Source of the DNA: Sporosarcina quadrami
GTDB lineage: Bacteria > Bacillota > Bacilli > Bacillales_A > Planococcaceae
Length of the DNA: 64,000 nt
Assembly (NCBI RefSeq): GCF_014836615.1
Contig: NZ_JACSQN010000013.1
Span: 1-64,000, forward strand
Direction: 5' to 3'
Below, piece after piece: positions 16,088 through 24,729 of the stretch. The notes beneath the pieces are model-generated. The model saw only the letters and a program-made list of their open reading frames with translations, did no database searches and was not told the origin of the DNA. Both the position numbers and the translations under genes were made by a program. Positions within the stretch are counted from its first letter, which is position 1, and each line of letters begins with the position of its first letter.

Positions 16088-16099
16088 TTTATTTCATAC

Positions 16100-16140
16100 A
16101 AACAGCCCACCAAAGCAGAATGCATTGGTGGGCTGTTTTT
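16100..16140. terminator. Intrinsic terminator between convergent genes
   Basis: AAACAGCCCACCAA and TTGGTGGGCTGTTT form a 14-bp stem, with T-run on the plus strand. It serves the YqeY gene and probably the LysR gene as well. Confidence 0.88.
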
Positions 16141-16158
16141 CGTTTACATGGTTTCACC

Positions 16159-17049
16159 TTAACTAAAATCCTCAATAGCATGTACCATTTCCCAAAACTG
16201 AGAAACTGCTTTGGATACTCTTGTATCTTTCGTTTTAATCATAACCGGCTCCACATGAAAATCGAACTTTTTCAGCTCGTGAATATTTAATTGCTCCATT
16301 GGAAAGGCATACGCTACTCTAGGGATGATCGATATTCCCAATCCTCTGCTGACCATGCCGATGACCGTCGTTAAATCCTTACTTTCCAGTACGATAGTCG
16401 GTTTGACGTTCTCAGCCTCAAATGCCTTACTTATTTTTTCATAATATGAATGGCCTTCCATTGCACCTAACATAATGAATGGGTAATCGGCTATTTCCTT
16501 AAAGGTTACTTTTTCAGATGAAAACACAGGACCCCAACTACGCGGACTTATGACTACATAATCCTGCTTCCCTAATGCCTTCAAATCATAATGGTCAGCT
16601 ACATTTAGACGTAATAATAGGGCAACTTCAATTTCCTTCTGGGCAAGTTTCTTTAATAGGCCTGCTGAATCGCCTTTTTCGACGCTGATTTTAACGTTCG
16701 GAAATCGTTCCCGATACATACTTACATAATCGATGAGTAAATTCAAACAGGAAGATGAAACGCCAATCCGGAGATTTCCTGCCGTACCTTCTTCTATTTC
16801 CGTTATTTGCAGCTTAATATCTTTCATTGTAGATAGCAGCTTTTCTGCATAGTCATACAACACTTCTCCCGTTTCAGTCAACTCCCATTTTTGACGGTAC
16901 CGATGAATTAATACAGTACCTAATTCCGTTTCAAGCTTCTTCAACTGTTGGCTTAGGGGAGGTTGGGCGATATGAAGCACTTCTGCCGCCTTTGAAATAC
17001 TCTCTTGCTTGACGATTTCACGAAAGTACAAAAGCTGTTTAACATCCAT
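16159..17049 (-). CDS. LysR-type transcriptional regulator
   Basis: The 296-aa protein has an N-terminal winged helix-turn-helix (residues ~1-60, SISKAAEVLHIAQPPLSQQL) and a substrate-binding effector domain of two subdomains (~88-290). The start is set at 17049, with GGAGAG at proper distance; an in-frame ATG lies two codons upstream. It is divergent from the YczE-type membrane protein gene across ~120 bp, the usual layout for a LysR regulator and its target. Two similar blocks, TTTCATATG and ATTCATATC, lie in that intergenic region and could be part of the binding site. Confidence 0.92.
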   Translation of the reverse strand: MDVKQLLYFREIVKQESISKAAEVLHIAQPPLSQQLKKLETELGTVLIHRYRQKWELTETGEVLYDYAEKLLSTMKDIKLQITEIEEGTAGNLRIGVSSSCLNLLIDYVSMYRERFPNVKISVEKGDSAGLLKKLAQKEIEVALLLRLNVADHYDLKALGKQDYVVISPRSWGPVFSSEKVTFKEIADYPFIMLGAMEGHSYYEKISKAFEAENVKPTIVLESKDLTTVIGMVSRGLGISIIPRVAYAFPMEQLNIHELKKFDFHVEPVMIKTKDTRVSKAVSQFWEMVHAIEDFS

Positions 17050-17170
17050 TGCCATCTCTCCATTATACTTATTTCATATGTCGTTAGTGTCAATTATATA
17101 TTATTCATATCTAACTTCCTATGATAAACTATTCTATACAAGTCCTAAAAACGGAGGTTTAAGCCCATAT

Positions 17171-17875
17171 ATGAAGATCATTACGAAACGGCTCACCCTC
17201 TATATAGTAGGGTTATTTTTATTGTCATTAGGCGTCAGCTTTTCTATTCAAGCAAGCTTTGGTGTTTCCCCCGTCTCTTCTTTGGCTTATGCCCTATCAT
17301 TGACCGCAGGATTATCCATCGGCATGACAACCATACTTGCCAACATCCTCTTTATCCTTGTACAGGTCGTACTGAACAAACGAATTGAACTTCGTGAGTT
17401 TGCCATCCAGCTGATCATCGTCTTTCTGTTCGGGTTCTTCATGGATACGACCTTACATTTGTTGCAGTTGTTGCCTACCCCTGAAACACTTTTAGGCAGA
17501 CTTGCCTTTCTGTTAATCAGCTTTTATATCGTTGCTGCCGGTTTAATCGCCTATTTCACAGCCAAATTGCCGTTGATGCCGTATGATGCGTTGACATATG
17601 TCATCAGTGACCGCTTCAAGATGAAATTCAGTAAAGCGAAAATCACGAGTGATTTTCTCAATGTCGCAGTCGCCGGCGCAGTATGCTTAGTCTTTATTCA
17701 CTCATTTGGTTCAATTGGTATTGGAACTATATTGGCTGCGTATTTTATCGGCAAGATTCTTGGTCAATTCATGCCTCGGATCCAGCCTATTCTTCAACAT
17801 TGGGTGTATAAGGGAAAGATTGATATCACCGTTGAAGAACGAGAAGTACTGGAACCGCTCGAAACGGAATCTTGA
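17171..17875 (+). CDS. YczE/YyaS/YitT family membrane protein
   Basis: The 235-aa protein has five to six transmembrane helices. The first contains SLGVSFSIQASFGVSPVSSL, and a conserved segment KLPLMPYDALTYVI follows, both typical of the YczE family. Members are membrane proteins of unknown biochemical role; YczE itself affects antibiotic peptide production in Bacillus. GGAGG lies 13 nt before the ATG at 17171, longer than optimal, but no better start exists in frame. Probably the target of the divergent LysR regulator. Confidence 0.85.
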   Translation: MKIITKRLTLYIVGLFLLSLGVSFSIQASFGVSPVSSLAYALSLTAGLSIGMTTILANILFILVQVVLNKRIELREFAIQLIIVFLFGFFMDTTLHLLQLLPTPETLLGRLAFLLISFYIVAAGLIAYFTAKLPLMPYDALTYVISDRFKMKFSKAKITSDFLNVAVAGAVCLVFIHSFGSIGIGTILAAYFIGKILGQFMPRIQPILQHWVYKGKIDITVEEREVLEPLETES

Positions 17876-17953
17876 CACATCAAACTAAAACACCCCAACA
17901 AGCGTTAAAGAGACCACTGAAAAAGTCCTTTAATATAGAACGACACTTAAAAT

Positions 17954-18072
17954 GTTGATTTCCGTTCCGAGTGGGCGGTAAACCTCCTCGGTCGCTTCGC
18001 TCCACTGTCAGGTCTTACCTATCCCGCTCATCCCACAGTGGAGCCGCTCTGCACTCCACTCAACGGAACGCA
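17954..18072. repeat. Dispersed element R1, copy a
   Basis: A GC-rich ~120-bp block begins GTTGATTTCCGTTCC and ends CACTCAACGGAACGC, so its ends are partly inverted. Internal blocks (GGGCGGTAAACCTCCTCGG, TCGCTTCGCTCCACTG) recur in copy c at 21416. No ORF is credible. Such elements can fold into long RNA hairpins. Confidence 0.8.
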
Positions 18073-18079
18073 CGTAAAA

Positions 18080-18130
18080 TAAAAAAACAGCGATCTACCT
18101 CCTTTAATCAAGGAAAGAATCGCTGTTTTG
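18080..18130 (-). terminator. Intrinsic terminator of the MFS gene
   Basis: AAAACAGCGAT and ATCGCTGTTTT enclose an inner CCTTT/AAGG stem. The A-run on the plus strand gives a T-run for leftward transcripts. It lies 8 nt past the stop codon. Confidence 0.8.
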
Positions 18131-18137
18131 ATTTATA

Positions 18138-19346
18138 TTAATTCACACTACCTAAAGAAAGCTCCTTCGTTCTACGTGAAATAAAGAGATATAAACACGC
18201 AGCTAATAGGAATGCGATGGATGAAAAGATAACGGCAACTGTCTGAAGCGAGTACCACTCAGCAAGTAGGCCTAGCACAAACGTCAATAGAATTTGTAAA
18301 ATGCTCTGCAGAAGGTCCACCGAACTGCCAAAGCGTCCCATCAATGCAGTTGGAATCGTTTTTTGATACATCGTCGCGTAACCCGTGTTACTGAATGCCA
18401 TAAAGAAGCCCAATGTTATGAAAATAACGATTGCCAGCCATAGGACGCCAGATGAATAAAACAACAGATAACTGAGCATTGTCATTGAAAATCCTACACC
18501 GATATACGTTTGTAATGAGAGTTTTTTCACGAGTGCTGTCGCGCATAACCCGCCCGCAATTGCGCCGATTCCAGCAATACTTACTACGACTCCATAGGTC
18601 GCGTCTGTGGTTTGCAAGACATCTTTTAAAAACGTCATTTCCTGAGAATCGAGAGCAAAGGCCAGCATCAGTGCAGGGATATAAAGAGCAAAAAAAGTGA
18701 GCAGATGAGGCTTTTTTCGAATATAGTTCCATACTTGCGAAAAATCACTACGGATGACTCCGATTGTGAAGCGATCACTTTCTCCGCTTACTTCATTCTC
18801 AATGCGCGGTAATGAAGCGATCGCCCATGCACAAACGAAAAATGTAAACGCATTTACCCACATTGCAACACTAGTATTACTGATAGCAATAATTCCACCG
18901 GCAAGTGCTGGTCCGATCATGAAGGAACCGTAACTTAGCGTACTGTTCACAGCGTTGAATCTCAGTTTGTCTTCATCGTTTACGAGCTTCGTAATGACAT
19001 ACGTACTACTCGGTCCAAAGAAGCTACCGGCAATGTTTGCAAGGAAAATGAGACTATAAATGACCCACACCGATGTGGAAAAAGGCATCATGCAAACAAT
19101 GATTCCACGGACAATATCGCTATACACCATCAGCCGTTTTCGGTCATTCCGATCAATGATGGATCCGACAAAGAAATTACTGAGTATCCGTGCCAGCGGA
19201 CCTGCAATATAAATTCCAGCCACTGCCGCGGGAGAGTGCGTCAAATGCCAGACAGCCAGATTCAATGCAATCAGATAAATCCAGTTGCCTAAATTGGAAA
19301 AGCCCAGTCCACCCAACAGCAGCCCATACTGCTTAAAAAAACTCAC
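18138..19346 (-). CDS. MFS transporter
   Basis: The 402-aa protein has 12 predicted transmembrane helices in two six-helix bundles, with the cytoplasmic loop DRNDRKRLMVYSDIVRG after helix 2, close to the MFS motif A. The sequence fits the MFS_3 (enterobactin exporter-like) group that handles drugs or siderophores. The start is GTG at 19346 with GGAGGAGAT upstream. It follows the HTH-TPR regulator by only 11 bp, so both are on one transcript and the regulator probably controls the pump. Confidence 0.88.
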   Translation of the reverse strand: MSFFKQYGLLLGGLGFSNLGNWIYLIALNLAVWHLTHSPAAVAGIYIAGPLARILSNFFVGSIIDRNDRKRLMVYSDIVRGIIVCMMPFSTSVWVIYSLIFLANIAGSFFGPSSTYVITKLVNDEDKLRFNAVNSTLSYGSFMIGPALAGGIIAISNTSVAMWVNAFTFFVCAWAIASLPRIENEVSGESDRFTIGVIRSDFSQVWNYIRKKPHLLTFFALYIPALMLAFALDSQEMTFLKDVLQTTDATYGVVVSIAGIGAIAGGLCATALVKKLSLQTYIGVGFSMTMLSYLLFYSSGVLWLAIVIFITLGFFMAFSNTGYATMYQKTIPTALMGRFGSSVDLLQSILQILLTFVLGLLAEWYSLQTVAVIFSSIAFLLAACLYLFISRRTKELSLGSVN

Positions 19347-19357
19347 GTCATCTCCTC

Positions 19358-20632
19358 CTAGCTGCCCATCCGCTGACGGACTTTTTCGCTTGCGATAAAT
19401 GCATATTTAAAGCAAATACTTGCTTGCTTATACGCATGGAGCTCTTCATAAAACCTCGCCCATAATGGTGCATAAAATAGTGTCAATGAGTAATATTCCT
19501 GTTGAGAAAAATGAGTTAAAGCAAGCTCTTCAATCTCTTTCAAACCGGCAAGTGTGATGTTCCGTTCGCTTGCATATTTCAACAAAAGCCACTGACACTG
19601 ATGATGTTCCACCTCAAATCGTTCTTTTGGATACTTGATGAATAAATCATCCAACAGCTTTTCATCCCCATGCTGATAAGTTGCCCGCATCCAATTGATG
19701 ACCGTATGTAAATCTTCCAAATAACTATTTGCCTGCTCGTAATAGAATACGGCTTTTTTGAACAAACCCTGACACTCATAACAGTACGCAAGATTGTTAT
19801 AAAGCGAACTCCATTGCCTTGGCGTTTGTATAGTTGCAACGTTTCTCAATAAATCCACACCTGCATCAAATTCTAGCAATGCCTCTTTAAATCGATGGAG
19901 CGAATTCAGAATGCCGCCTTTCATGGAATAGAGCTTCAACTGGAATAACGGCTTATATTGGTGGGAGAATGCCTCTTCTGCTTTATTGACATAAACGAGT
20001 GCTTGTTGAAATGAATATAAGCGGTGATGGGCAAAAGCCAAATGATAATAATAGTTCGCCTGTTCAAAACGACTGGCCATGTTCATATAGTTACTTACTT
20101 GTTGTTGGTCTTCCCGTGCAGCAACTTCTTCGAATTCCTCAAAGGACAGATGAGCATTTGTCGTTATGGCAATATACAATTGAGTCATCCGGTTTTGACG
20201 CCATGTGATGAACGGTTCTATTTTCATCAGCAGTTCTCTTGCTTCCTCTAGTACATTGTTTGATAACAAATAGCGGCTAAATACAAGGCCTGCAAGCACA
20301 TCGACTTCTTGGTGAAAATTATCCTTTTGGAAAGATGACAGCTTCTCTATTTCTTTTTGTGTAAGATCTTCATTCGATAGTAGTTTTTCGTACAGCGTTT
20401 CAAGAAACGAGCGTTTACCTTCCAGATCCGCTTTCTCATGAGCTAAGTCAATCCCTAGGCGAGCCAACAACATTTCATATACTGTTTGTTCAGCAATGAC
20501 CAGTCCATTTTCAATACGACTCAAGTAAGACGGCGTACAAATCCCCACCGCCACGTCATCTTGCTTCAATCCTTGCTGCTGACGATGATATTTTATCAAC
20601 CGGCCCCAGTTTTTTTCTTCATGATCCGTCAC
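19358..20632 (-). CDS. HTH regulator with tetratricopeptide-type repeats
   Basis: The ~424-aa protein has an N-terminal XRE-type helix-turn-helix (residues ~10-65, LKQDDVAVGICTPSYLSRIE). A long all-helical repeat region follows, with TPR-like units such as ALVYVNKAEEAFSHQYKP and AVFYYEQANSYLED. This plan is that of RRNPP-like quorum regulators (PlcR, PrgX, Rgg), whose TPR part binds a short peptide. Start: GTG at 20632 is preferred, with GAGGGGG 8 nt upstream; an in-frame GTG also exists at 20641. It is co-transcribed with the MFS gene. No signal-peptide gene is seen beside it. Confidence 0.85.
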   Translation of the reverse strand: MTDHEEKNWGRLIKYHRQQQGLKQDDVAVGICTPSYLSRIENGLVIAEQTVYEMLLARLGIDLAHEKADLEGKRSFLETLYEKLLSNEDLTQKEIEKLSSFQKDNFHQEVDVLAGLVFSRYLLSNNVLEEARELLMKIEPFITWRQNRMTQLYIAITTNAHLSFEEFEEVAAREDQQQVSNYMNMASRFEQANYYYHLAFAHHRLYSFQQALVYVNKAEEAFSHQYKPLFQLKLYSMKGGILNSLHRFKEALLEFDAGVDLLRNVATIQTPRQWSSLYNNLAYCYECQGLFKKAVFYYEQANSYLEDLHTVINWMRATYQHGDEKLLDDLFIKYPKERFEVEHHQCQWLLLKYASERNITLAGLKEIEELALTHFSQQEYYSLTLFYAPLWARFYEELHAYKQASICFKYAFIASEKVRQRMGS

Positions 20633-20744
20633 AGCTCCCACCCCCTCAGTTCATTTTATCAAATTTTACGGAGTCATTATTGTGTATATGATAGCAGACT
20701 GCAGCAATCAGTCAGCTATTTCTCTGACACTTACACAAATAGAA

Positions 20745-20786
20745 AAACCATTACTTTGCCCGGCCAACGCGCAAAATAATGGTTGT
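20745..20786 (-). terminator. Intrinsic terminator
   Basis: AACCATTACTTTGC pairs with GCAAAATAATGGTT (one mismatch) around a GC-rich loop; T5 follows on the minus strand. It ends the 76-aa gene. Confidence 0.8.
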
Positions 20787-20809
20787 ATTTAAATGCGAAG
20801 CAATCCGTA

Positions 20810-21040
20810 TTAAAAAGTGTCCACCCACACTTTAAATCTATCCATCGAACTTTCAGTACGAACAATGAATTCCCCCATCCCAGCAAGCCTAAAAGCTAAG
20901 GAGTAAGCTATTTTATAATCCGGTGTGTCGTACCCATCATACAACCGCGCGTACATTTCATTTCCTATTGAGTCAGCCCAGACATCTGCTTCGTATAGGC
21001 TATCGAAGAGGATATCTTCTCTTTTCCATTCAACAGTCAT
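20810..21040 (-). CDS. Hypothetical protein, 76 aa
   Basis: Unrecognised small soluble protein, aromatic and acidic (pattern EADVWADSIGNEMYARLYDG), without membrane segment or cysteine. TAGGAGGT lies 8 nt before the ATG at 21040 and a terminator follows, so the gene is credible. It opens an AT-rich accessory stretch and is separated from the next gene by two repeat elements. No function can be proposed. Confidence 0.7.
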   Translation of the reverse strand: MTVEWKREDILFDSLYEADVWADSIGNEMYARLYDGYDTPDYKIAYSLAFRLAGMGEFIVRTESSMDRFKVWVDTF

Positions 21041-21130
21041 CTTTTAACCTCCCTATCCTTGCTTGACTATAGAAATAGTGTCCAAGCGAAATTTCAAGAA
21101 TCGCGTCCGTTAATGGAATAGCTTAGAAAC

Positions 21131-21370
21131 GTTGATTTGCATTCCAGCCTTACGCTTTCCGGAGGGCGTGGCTTGAGCCAAGCGAACAACGAAGAGTTCG
21201 CTTTGCCGTATTTCTGTGCACTTCAGAAATTAAGGCATCATTCCAGGGTCTCAAGGCAATTGCAAAGATATGCTCGAAAAGCTAACGCTTTGTCTCGCAA
21301 AAGCCGTTCTTAGTTACGACTTTCGCTAATCCTCCCGGAGTCGAAGGCTTGCACTCCAATCGAATTAGAG
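21131..21370. repeat. Dispersed element R1, copy b (expanded)
   Basis: This copy starts GTTGATTTGCATTCCAGCC and ends near GAAGGCTTGCACTCCAATC. It is about 240 bp, twice the length of copies a and c, because the middle carries extra sequence (about 21185-21325) that includes a second small inverted arrangement (TATTTCTGTGCACTTCAGAAATTAAG region). Flanks are short GCG(T/C)CCGTT-like pieces also seen at R2. Confidence 0.75.
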
Positions 21371-21415
21371 TGTAGTACTTAACAAACGCGCCCTATTCTT
21401 GAACAGTGTCACACC

Positions 21416-21552
21416 GTTGATTTCCGTTCCAGACGGACGCGTTCCGGAGGGCGGGCGGTGAACCAACCCGTTCGCTTCGCTACCGTTGGTTGTTTCACCT
21501 GTCCCGCTGATCCTCCCAGAGTCGCCGTCTTCCACTCCAATCAACTAAGAGC
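21416..21552. repeat. Dispersed element R1, copy c
   Basis: About 135 bp starting GTTGATTTCCGTTCCAGAC and ending CCACTCCAATCAAC; the ends are imperfect inverted repeats. It contains GGGCGGGCGGTGAACC and CACCTGTCCCGCTGATCC, the core seen in copy a. Together copies b and c fill most of the 573-bp gap between coding regions. Confidence 0.8.
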
Positions 21553-21613
21553 GTGCTGTGAAATAAAATTGCACGATTGCGGTAGACAAATCAATTATTA
21601 ATTCCAAGTGAGA

Positions 21614-22159
21614 TTAGGATTTTAATTCAACCTCGACATATTCTTCTACGTATTCTTCATAATTGAGAACATCAATGACATTCGACCAGTAAAGCACTGA
21701 TCCTACAAAATCACGGATATCTAATCCTGGAAATTCATAGGTACTTTCGTCATTAACTGTAGCCGTTGCATCTTCAATAAACGTAACCTGAAATCCTCTG
21801 TCATACGCAGCAATTGCCGTAAATTGAGGACAATACTCTGTATTGAATCCAGTTACGAAAACATGATTAACACCAAGAGATTGTAGTATCTCCTGCAGAT
21901 TAGTCTTAAAAAAAGCACTCGGTGTACTCTTTTCGATAATATTATCTGCATACTTAACTAAATCCGAATCAATATTTCCTCCTTCAGAACCATCAGCTAT
22001 TGGACTTTCACTATTTTCATCCTTGTGACGTATAAAAATAACCGGTTGTTTATTACGCCTAAAGTCTTTTGCAAGGTTTTCAACTTTCTCTTTCTCTATA
22101 TTGTAATCACCCATTTGTAGAAACCCATTTTGAAAATCTATGACCAATAAAGCTTTCAT
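21614..22159 (-). CDS. Cysteine hydrolase, isochorismatase family
   Basis: The 181-aa protein has the isochorismatase-fold triad: D8 (LLVIDFQNG), K77 (ENIIEKS-type strand) and the nucleophile C110 in GFNTEYCPQFTA. Family members hydrolyse amides or related bonds (nicotinamide, N-carbamoylsarcosine, biuret) or isochorismate; this size and pattern fit an amidase-like member of unknown substrate. The C-terminus has a short acidic repeat (EEYVEEYVEVE). GAGGTG lies before the ATG. It stands alone between repeats. Confidence 0.88.
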   Translation of the reverse strand: MKALLVIDFQNGFLQMGDYNIEKEKVENLAKDFRRNKQPVIFIRHKDENSESPIADGSEGGNIDSDLVKYADNIIEKSTPSAFFKTNLQEILQSLGVNHVFVTGFNTEYCPQFTAIAAYDRGFQVTFIEDATATVNDESTYEFPGLDIRDFVGSVLYWSNVIDVLNYEEYVEEYVEVELKS

Positions 22160-22279
22160 ATTAGCACCTCATTAAGTTTTAATTTTTTCAATAAACTGAC
22201 ACACCAGTATATATTAATATACTATACCATTGGAATTCACCTCGTTTATCATTTTCTACAATTACTTCTACCACAATCT

Positions 22280-22329
22280 GGCCCTATTGTTGAACGAGCG
22301 CAATTCTTTTTTCCAGAATTGCGCCCGTT
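22280..22329. repeat. Dispersed 50-bp hairpin element R2, copy a
   Basis: The segment starts GGCCCTATTGTTGAACGAGC and ends AATTGCGCCCGTT. The inner part folds as a hairpin (GCGCAATTC / GAATTGCGC around TTTTTTCCA). The reverse complement recurs with only about two differences at 36205-36254. Confidence 0.9.
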
Positions 22330-22373
22330 TGATGAATTGATGCAAATCCTTTTCACAGAAAAATGCTCGATAG

Positions 22374-23156
22374 TTAAACAAAGGACTTCTCTAAAAGACG
22401 TTGTAAATCATCGTGCATAGTGTATAAAGAATTCTTTTTTAGAACAGCTTCAAACAACCTAATTAAATCCTTAGAAACACACCCCAAACTCTCCACATTA
22501 ATTTTTTCAGGGTATGTTTTTAGAAAGTCTTGAATGAAGGAAGGGCTCAGGGTATCGTAAGCCTTAAACTGGTGTAATTTTTTATTCTCGTTCATAGCCT
22601 GTATATATAGTGTGTAAGTTCGCATTGTCTCTAGCATACCAAGCGCATAAATTAAATTATTTCTTTTCAAAGCCTTTCCTACACCTATAGCACAGTAAAC
22701 AAACTCGAAAGGCACATCGAATCCCGCTTCATATTTGACAGGTTCATTTTCAAATTTTTCATTTTCATCAATCATTTTTTCTGTTACCAATCCCGTTTTG
22801 TCGTCCACCACTTTCCACAAGGGTGATTTTACAGATAATAATTCGCGTGGGACTATGGAAACGTTAAACTCCAACTTATTTTCTAGTATTACGATAAGGA
22901 GAAAGATTTCCTTACTAAATTGCTTTTCTTTTATATATATGGGGTTCAGCTCTTTAAAAAAACCTTTAATAACGTCCTTCGCTATCTGGGAATTATTAAT
23001 TTCAGTAGATGCTACCATTAAATCAACGTCAGAGATTTCATCGGTAAAGCCAATAACTCCAGACCCTATTTGGACAATACCTTCTACGTATTCCGACGTC
23101 CTTATCTTCTCAATCATCTTATTTAAGTACTGATTTCTTTCTTCTTGATCATACAT
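22374..23156 (-). CDS. Nucleotidyltransferase domain protein
   Basis: The 260-aa protein has the polymerase-beta-type nucleotidyltransferase signature: G31-S32 followed by D43 and D45 (IGSGVIGFTDEISDVDLMV region), the pattern used to bind metal-NTP. The rest is helical, resembling aminoglycoside adenylyltransferase-like or AadK-like enzymes, but similarity is too weak to claim resistance. The start at 23156 has AAGGGGAT 9 nt upstream; a TTG eight codons earlier lies before the ribosome site. Single gene in the accessory stretch. Confidence 0.8.
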   Translation of the reverse strand: MYDQEERNQYLNKMIEKIRTSEYVEGIVQIGSGVIGFTDEISDVDLMVASTEINNSQIAKDVIKGFFKELNPIYIKEKQFSKEIFLLIVILENKLEFNVSIVPRELLSVKSPLWKVVDDKTGLVTEKMIDENEKFENEPVKYEAGFDVPFEFVYCAIGVGKALKRNNLIYALGMLETMRTYTLYIQAMNENKKLHQFKAYDTLSPSFIQDFLKTYPEKINVESLGCVSKDLIRLFEAVLKKNSLYTMHDDLQRLLEKSFV

Positions 23157-23263
23157 ACTACGATCATCCCCTTTACTCAATTAAATGGCCCGTTTGAAGA
23201 AGTTAGTTAACACATGTTTTGTCAACATTAGATGAGGTGTAATTAAATCATTAAATCGATTTT

Positions 23264-23683
23264 TTAATTTGTATTTCTGAAACGTTGAATAAGAAAAGAA
23301 ATTAAATAAGAAATTATTAAAATCATTCCCATTAAGAAAGCGATAAGGAAACCAAATGTGCCTTGAAAACCTACCCATCCAGTTGTGAATGTAAGAAAAA
23401 ATAATTCATAACAAAAACCAACCAGTATAATAGCAATAGGAATGTTAAACGGGAATAAACGCTTCCAACTTATTGCTAAAGGAACAGAAATGACCAATAT
23501 GATGAACAAGATAATAATGTGGAGTGCTCCCCAACGGAATTCTGCACGAGACTGTGCAGCATTACCAAAGGCAGGTGTATTATATAGGTCAAACAGTGTG
23601 ATAATTGCAGTAATAACCGCCGTCAATACAACTAATATGAAAATACTCCAGTTTATAGTTTTTAAGGTAGTTTTGTTCTTCAT
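23264..23683 (-). CDS. Hypothetical four-helix membrane protein, 139 aa
   Basis: Unrecognised. Four transmembrane segments are visible at about 11-31, 50-70, 76-98 and 104-132. The N-terminus is basic (MKNKTTLKTINW) and the last helix is followed by QRFRNTN, so both ends are probably cytoplasmic. AAGGGGGAT lies before the ATG at 23683. Neighbours are single enzyme genes in the same direction with 80-130 bp gaps, so it is likely transcribed alone. Possibly a small transporter-like or sensor protein; no motif supports either. Confidence 0.75.
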   Translation of the reverse strand: MKNKTTLKTINWSIFILVVLTAVITAIITLFDLYNTPAFGNAAQSRAEFRWGALHIIILFIILVISVPLAISWKRLFPFNIPIAIILVGFCYELFFLTFTTGWVGFQGTFGFLIAFLMGMILIISYLISFLIQRFRNTN

Positions 23684-23814
23684 TTAATCCCCCTTAACTT
23701 CCTCCCGCAATGTCTTAATTGAGTAAGTTACTAAAGTTTTGGAACTCAAATGGCCAGTTTGTGATATAGACGAATTCACTTATAACACAATCGCCCCTAT
23801 TTGCGATATTTTAT

Positions 23815-24594
23815 TTATCTACCTACATACCCACCTTCAGATTTGATAACTTGACCTGTAATCCAATGAGATTCATCACTAGCCAGGAATCTAATTAATC
23901 TTGCAGCATCTTCTGGTTGTCCAACACGACCTGTAGGGAATAAATGTGATAATGAATCTTTTATAGTTTTATCCATCCACCCCGAATCTGTTGGTCCTGG
24001 ATCAATTGAATTCACGGTAATCCCTATGGGGGCAAGTCCTACTGATAGTGGTTCAGTAATTGCAATTAGCATACCTTTCGAAGCAATATAGGCTAGATTA
24101 TTGGGGTCTGGCCCTTTTGAGACAAAATTAATGATTCTTCCACCTCTTTTACCGGGAAAAACCACCTCAAACCTTTTAGCAAATTCTGTGCTTAGTAAAA
24201 TTGTTCCGCTGTTGTTTATCTGATAATGCCTATCAAGAACTTCTGCGTTCATATTGCGGAAGTCAACTGATTTATGATAGGTTGCATTGTTTATTAAGAT
24301 ACTTGCCGTACCAAGAGTTTCTTCAGTACAATTTAAAATCTTTGTTGGTGCTTCTGACTCTGACAAATCAGCCTCCATATGATGGCACCGTACTCCCAAC
24401 TCTCTTATCTTGTTACTTAAAACATTTGGATAATCTTCTTCCGCACCAATACCTTCATTTTTGTCATAATCGCTCCAATGGGTAAAAAAGATATCGGCAC
24501 CAGCTTCTGCAAGCATTAAACAAATTGCAGATCCAATACCTTGAGAACGACTTGCCCCAGTTACAATTGCTATTTTACCATTTAAAATACTCAT
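23815..24594 (-). CDS. SDR family oxidoreductase
   Basis: The 259-aa Rossmann-fold enzyme has the nucleotide-binding turn TGASRSQGIG (residues 12-21), INNA (101-104) and the catalytic S159, Y169 and K173 (YIASKG). Length and blocks are close to FabG-like 3-oxoacyl reductases or antibiotic-modifying SDRs, with an unusually long loop after the cofactor motif (HWSDYDKNEGIGAEEDYPN). GGGAGG lies before the ATG at 24594. It is a single gene; substrate is unknown. Confidence 0.9.
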   Translation of the reverse strand: MSILNGKIAIVTGASRSQGIGSAICLMLAEAGADIFFTHWSDYDKNEGIGAEEDYPNVLSNKIRELGVRCHHMEADLSESEAPTKILNCTEETLGTASILINNATYHKSVDFRNMNAEVLDRHYQINNSGTILLSTEFAKRFEVVFPGKRGGRIINFVSKGPDPNNLAYIASKGMLIAITEPLSVGLAPIGITVNSIDPGPTDSGWMDKTIKDSLSHLFPTGRVGQPEDAARLIRFLASDESHWITGQVIKSEGGYVGR

Positions 24595-24729
24595 GTTTTC
24601 CTCCCTACACACACATATCATCTATATTAATTCGAAAGTCGATTATATGACTGATGGATGAAACGTTTAGAATTTATATGTATTAATGGTACATATCGAA
24701 GTACAGCCATTACTCCTTTATAGCACCCG

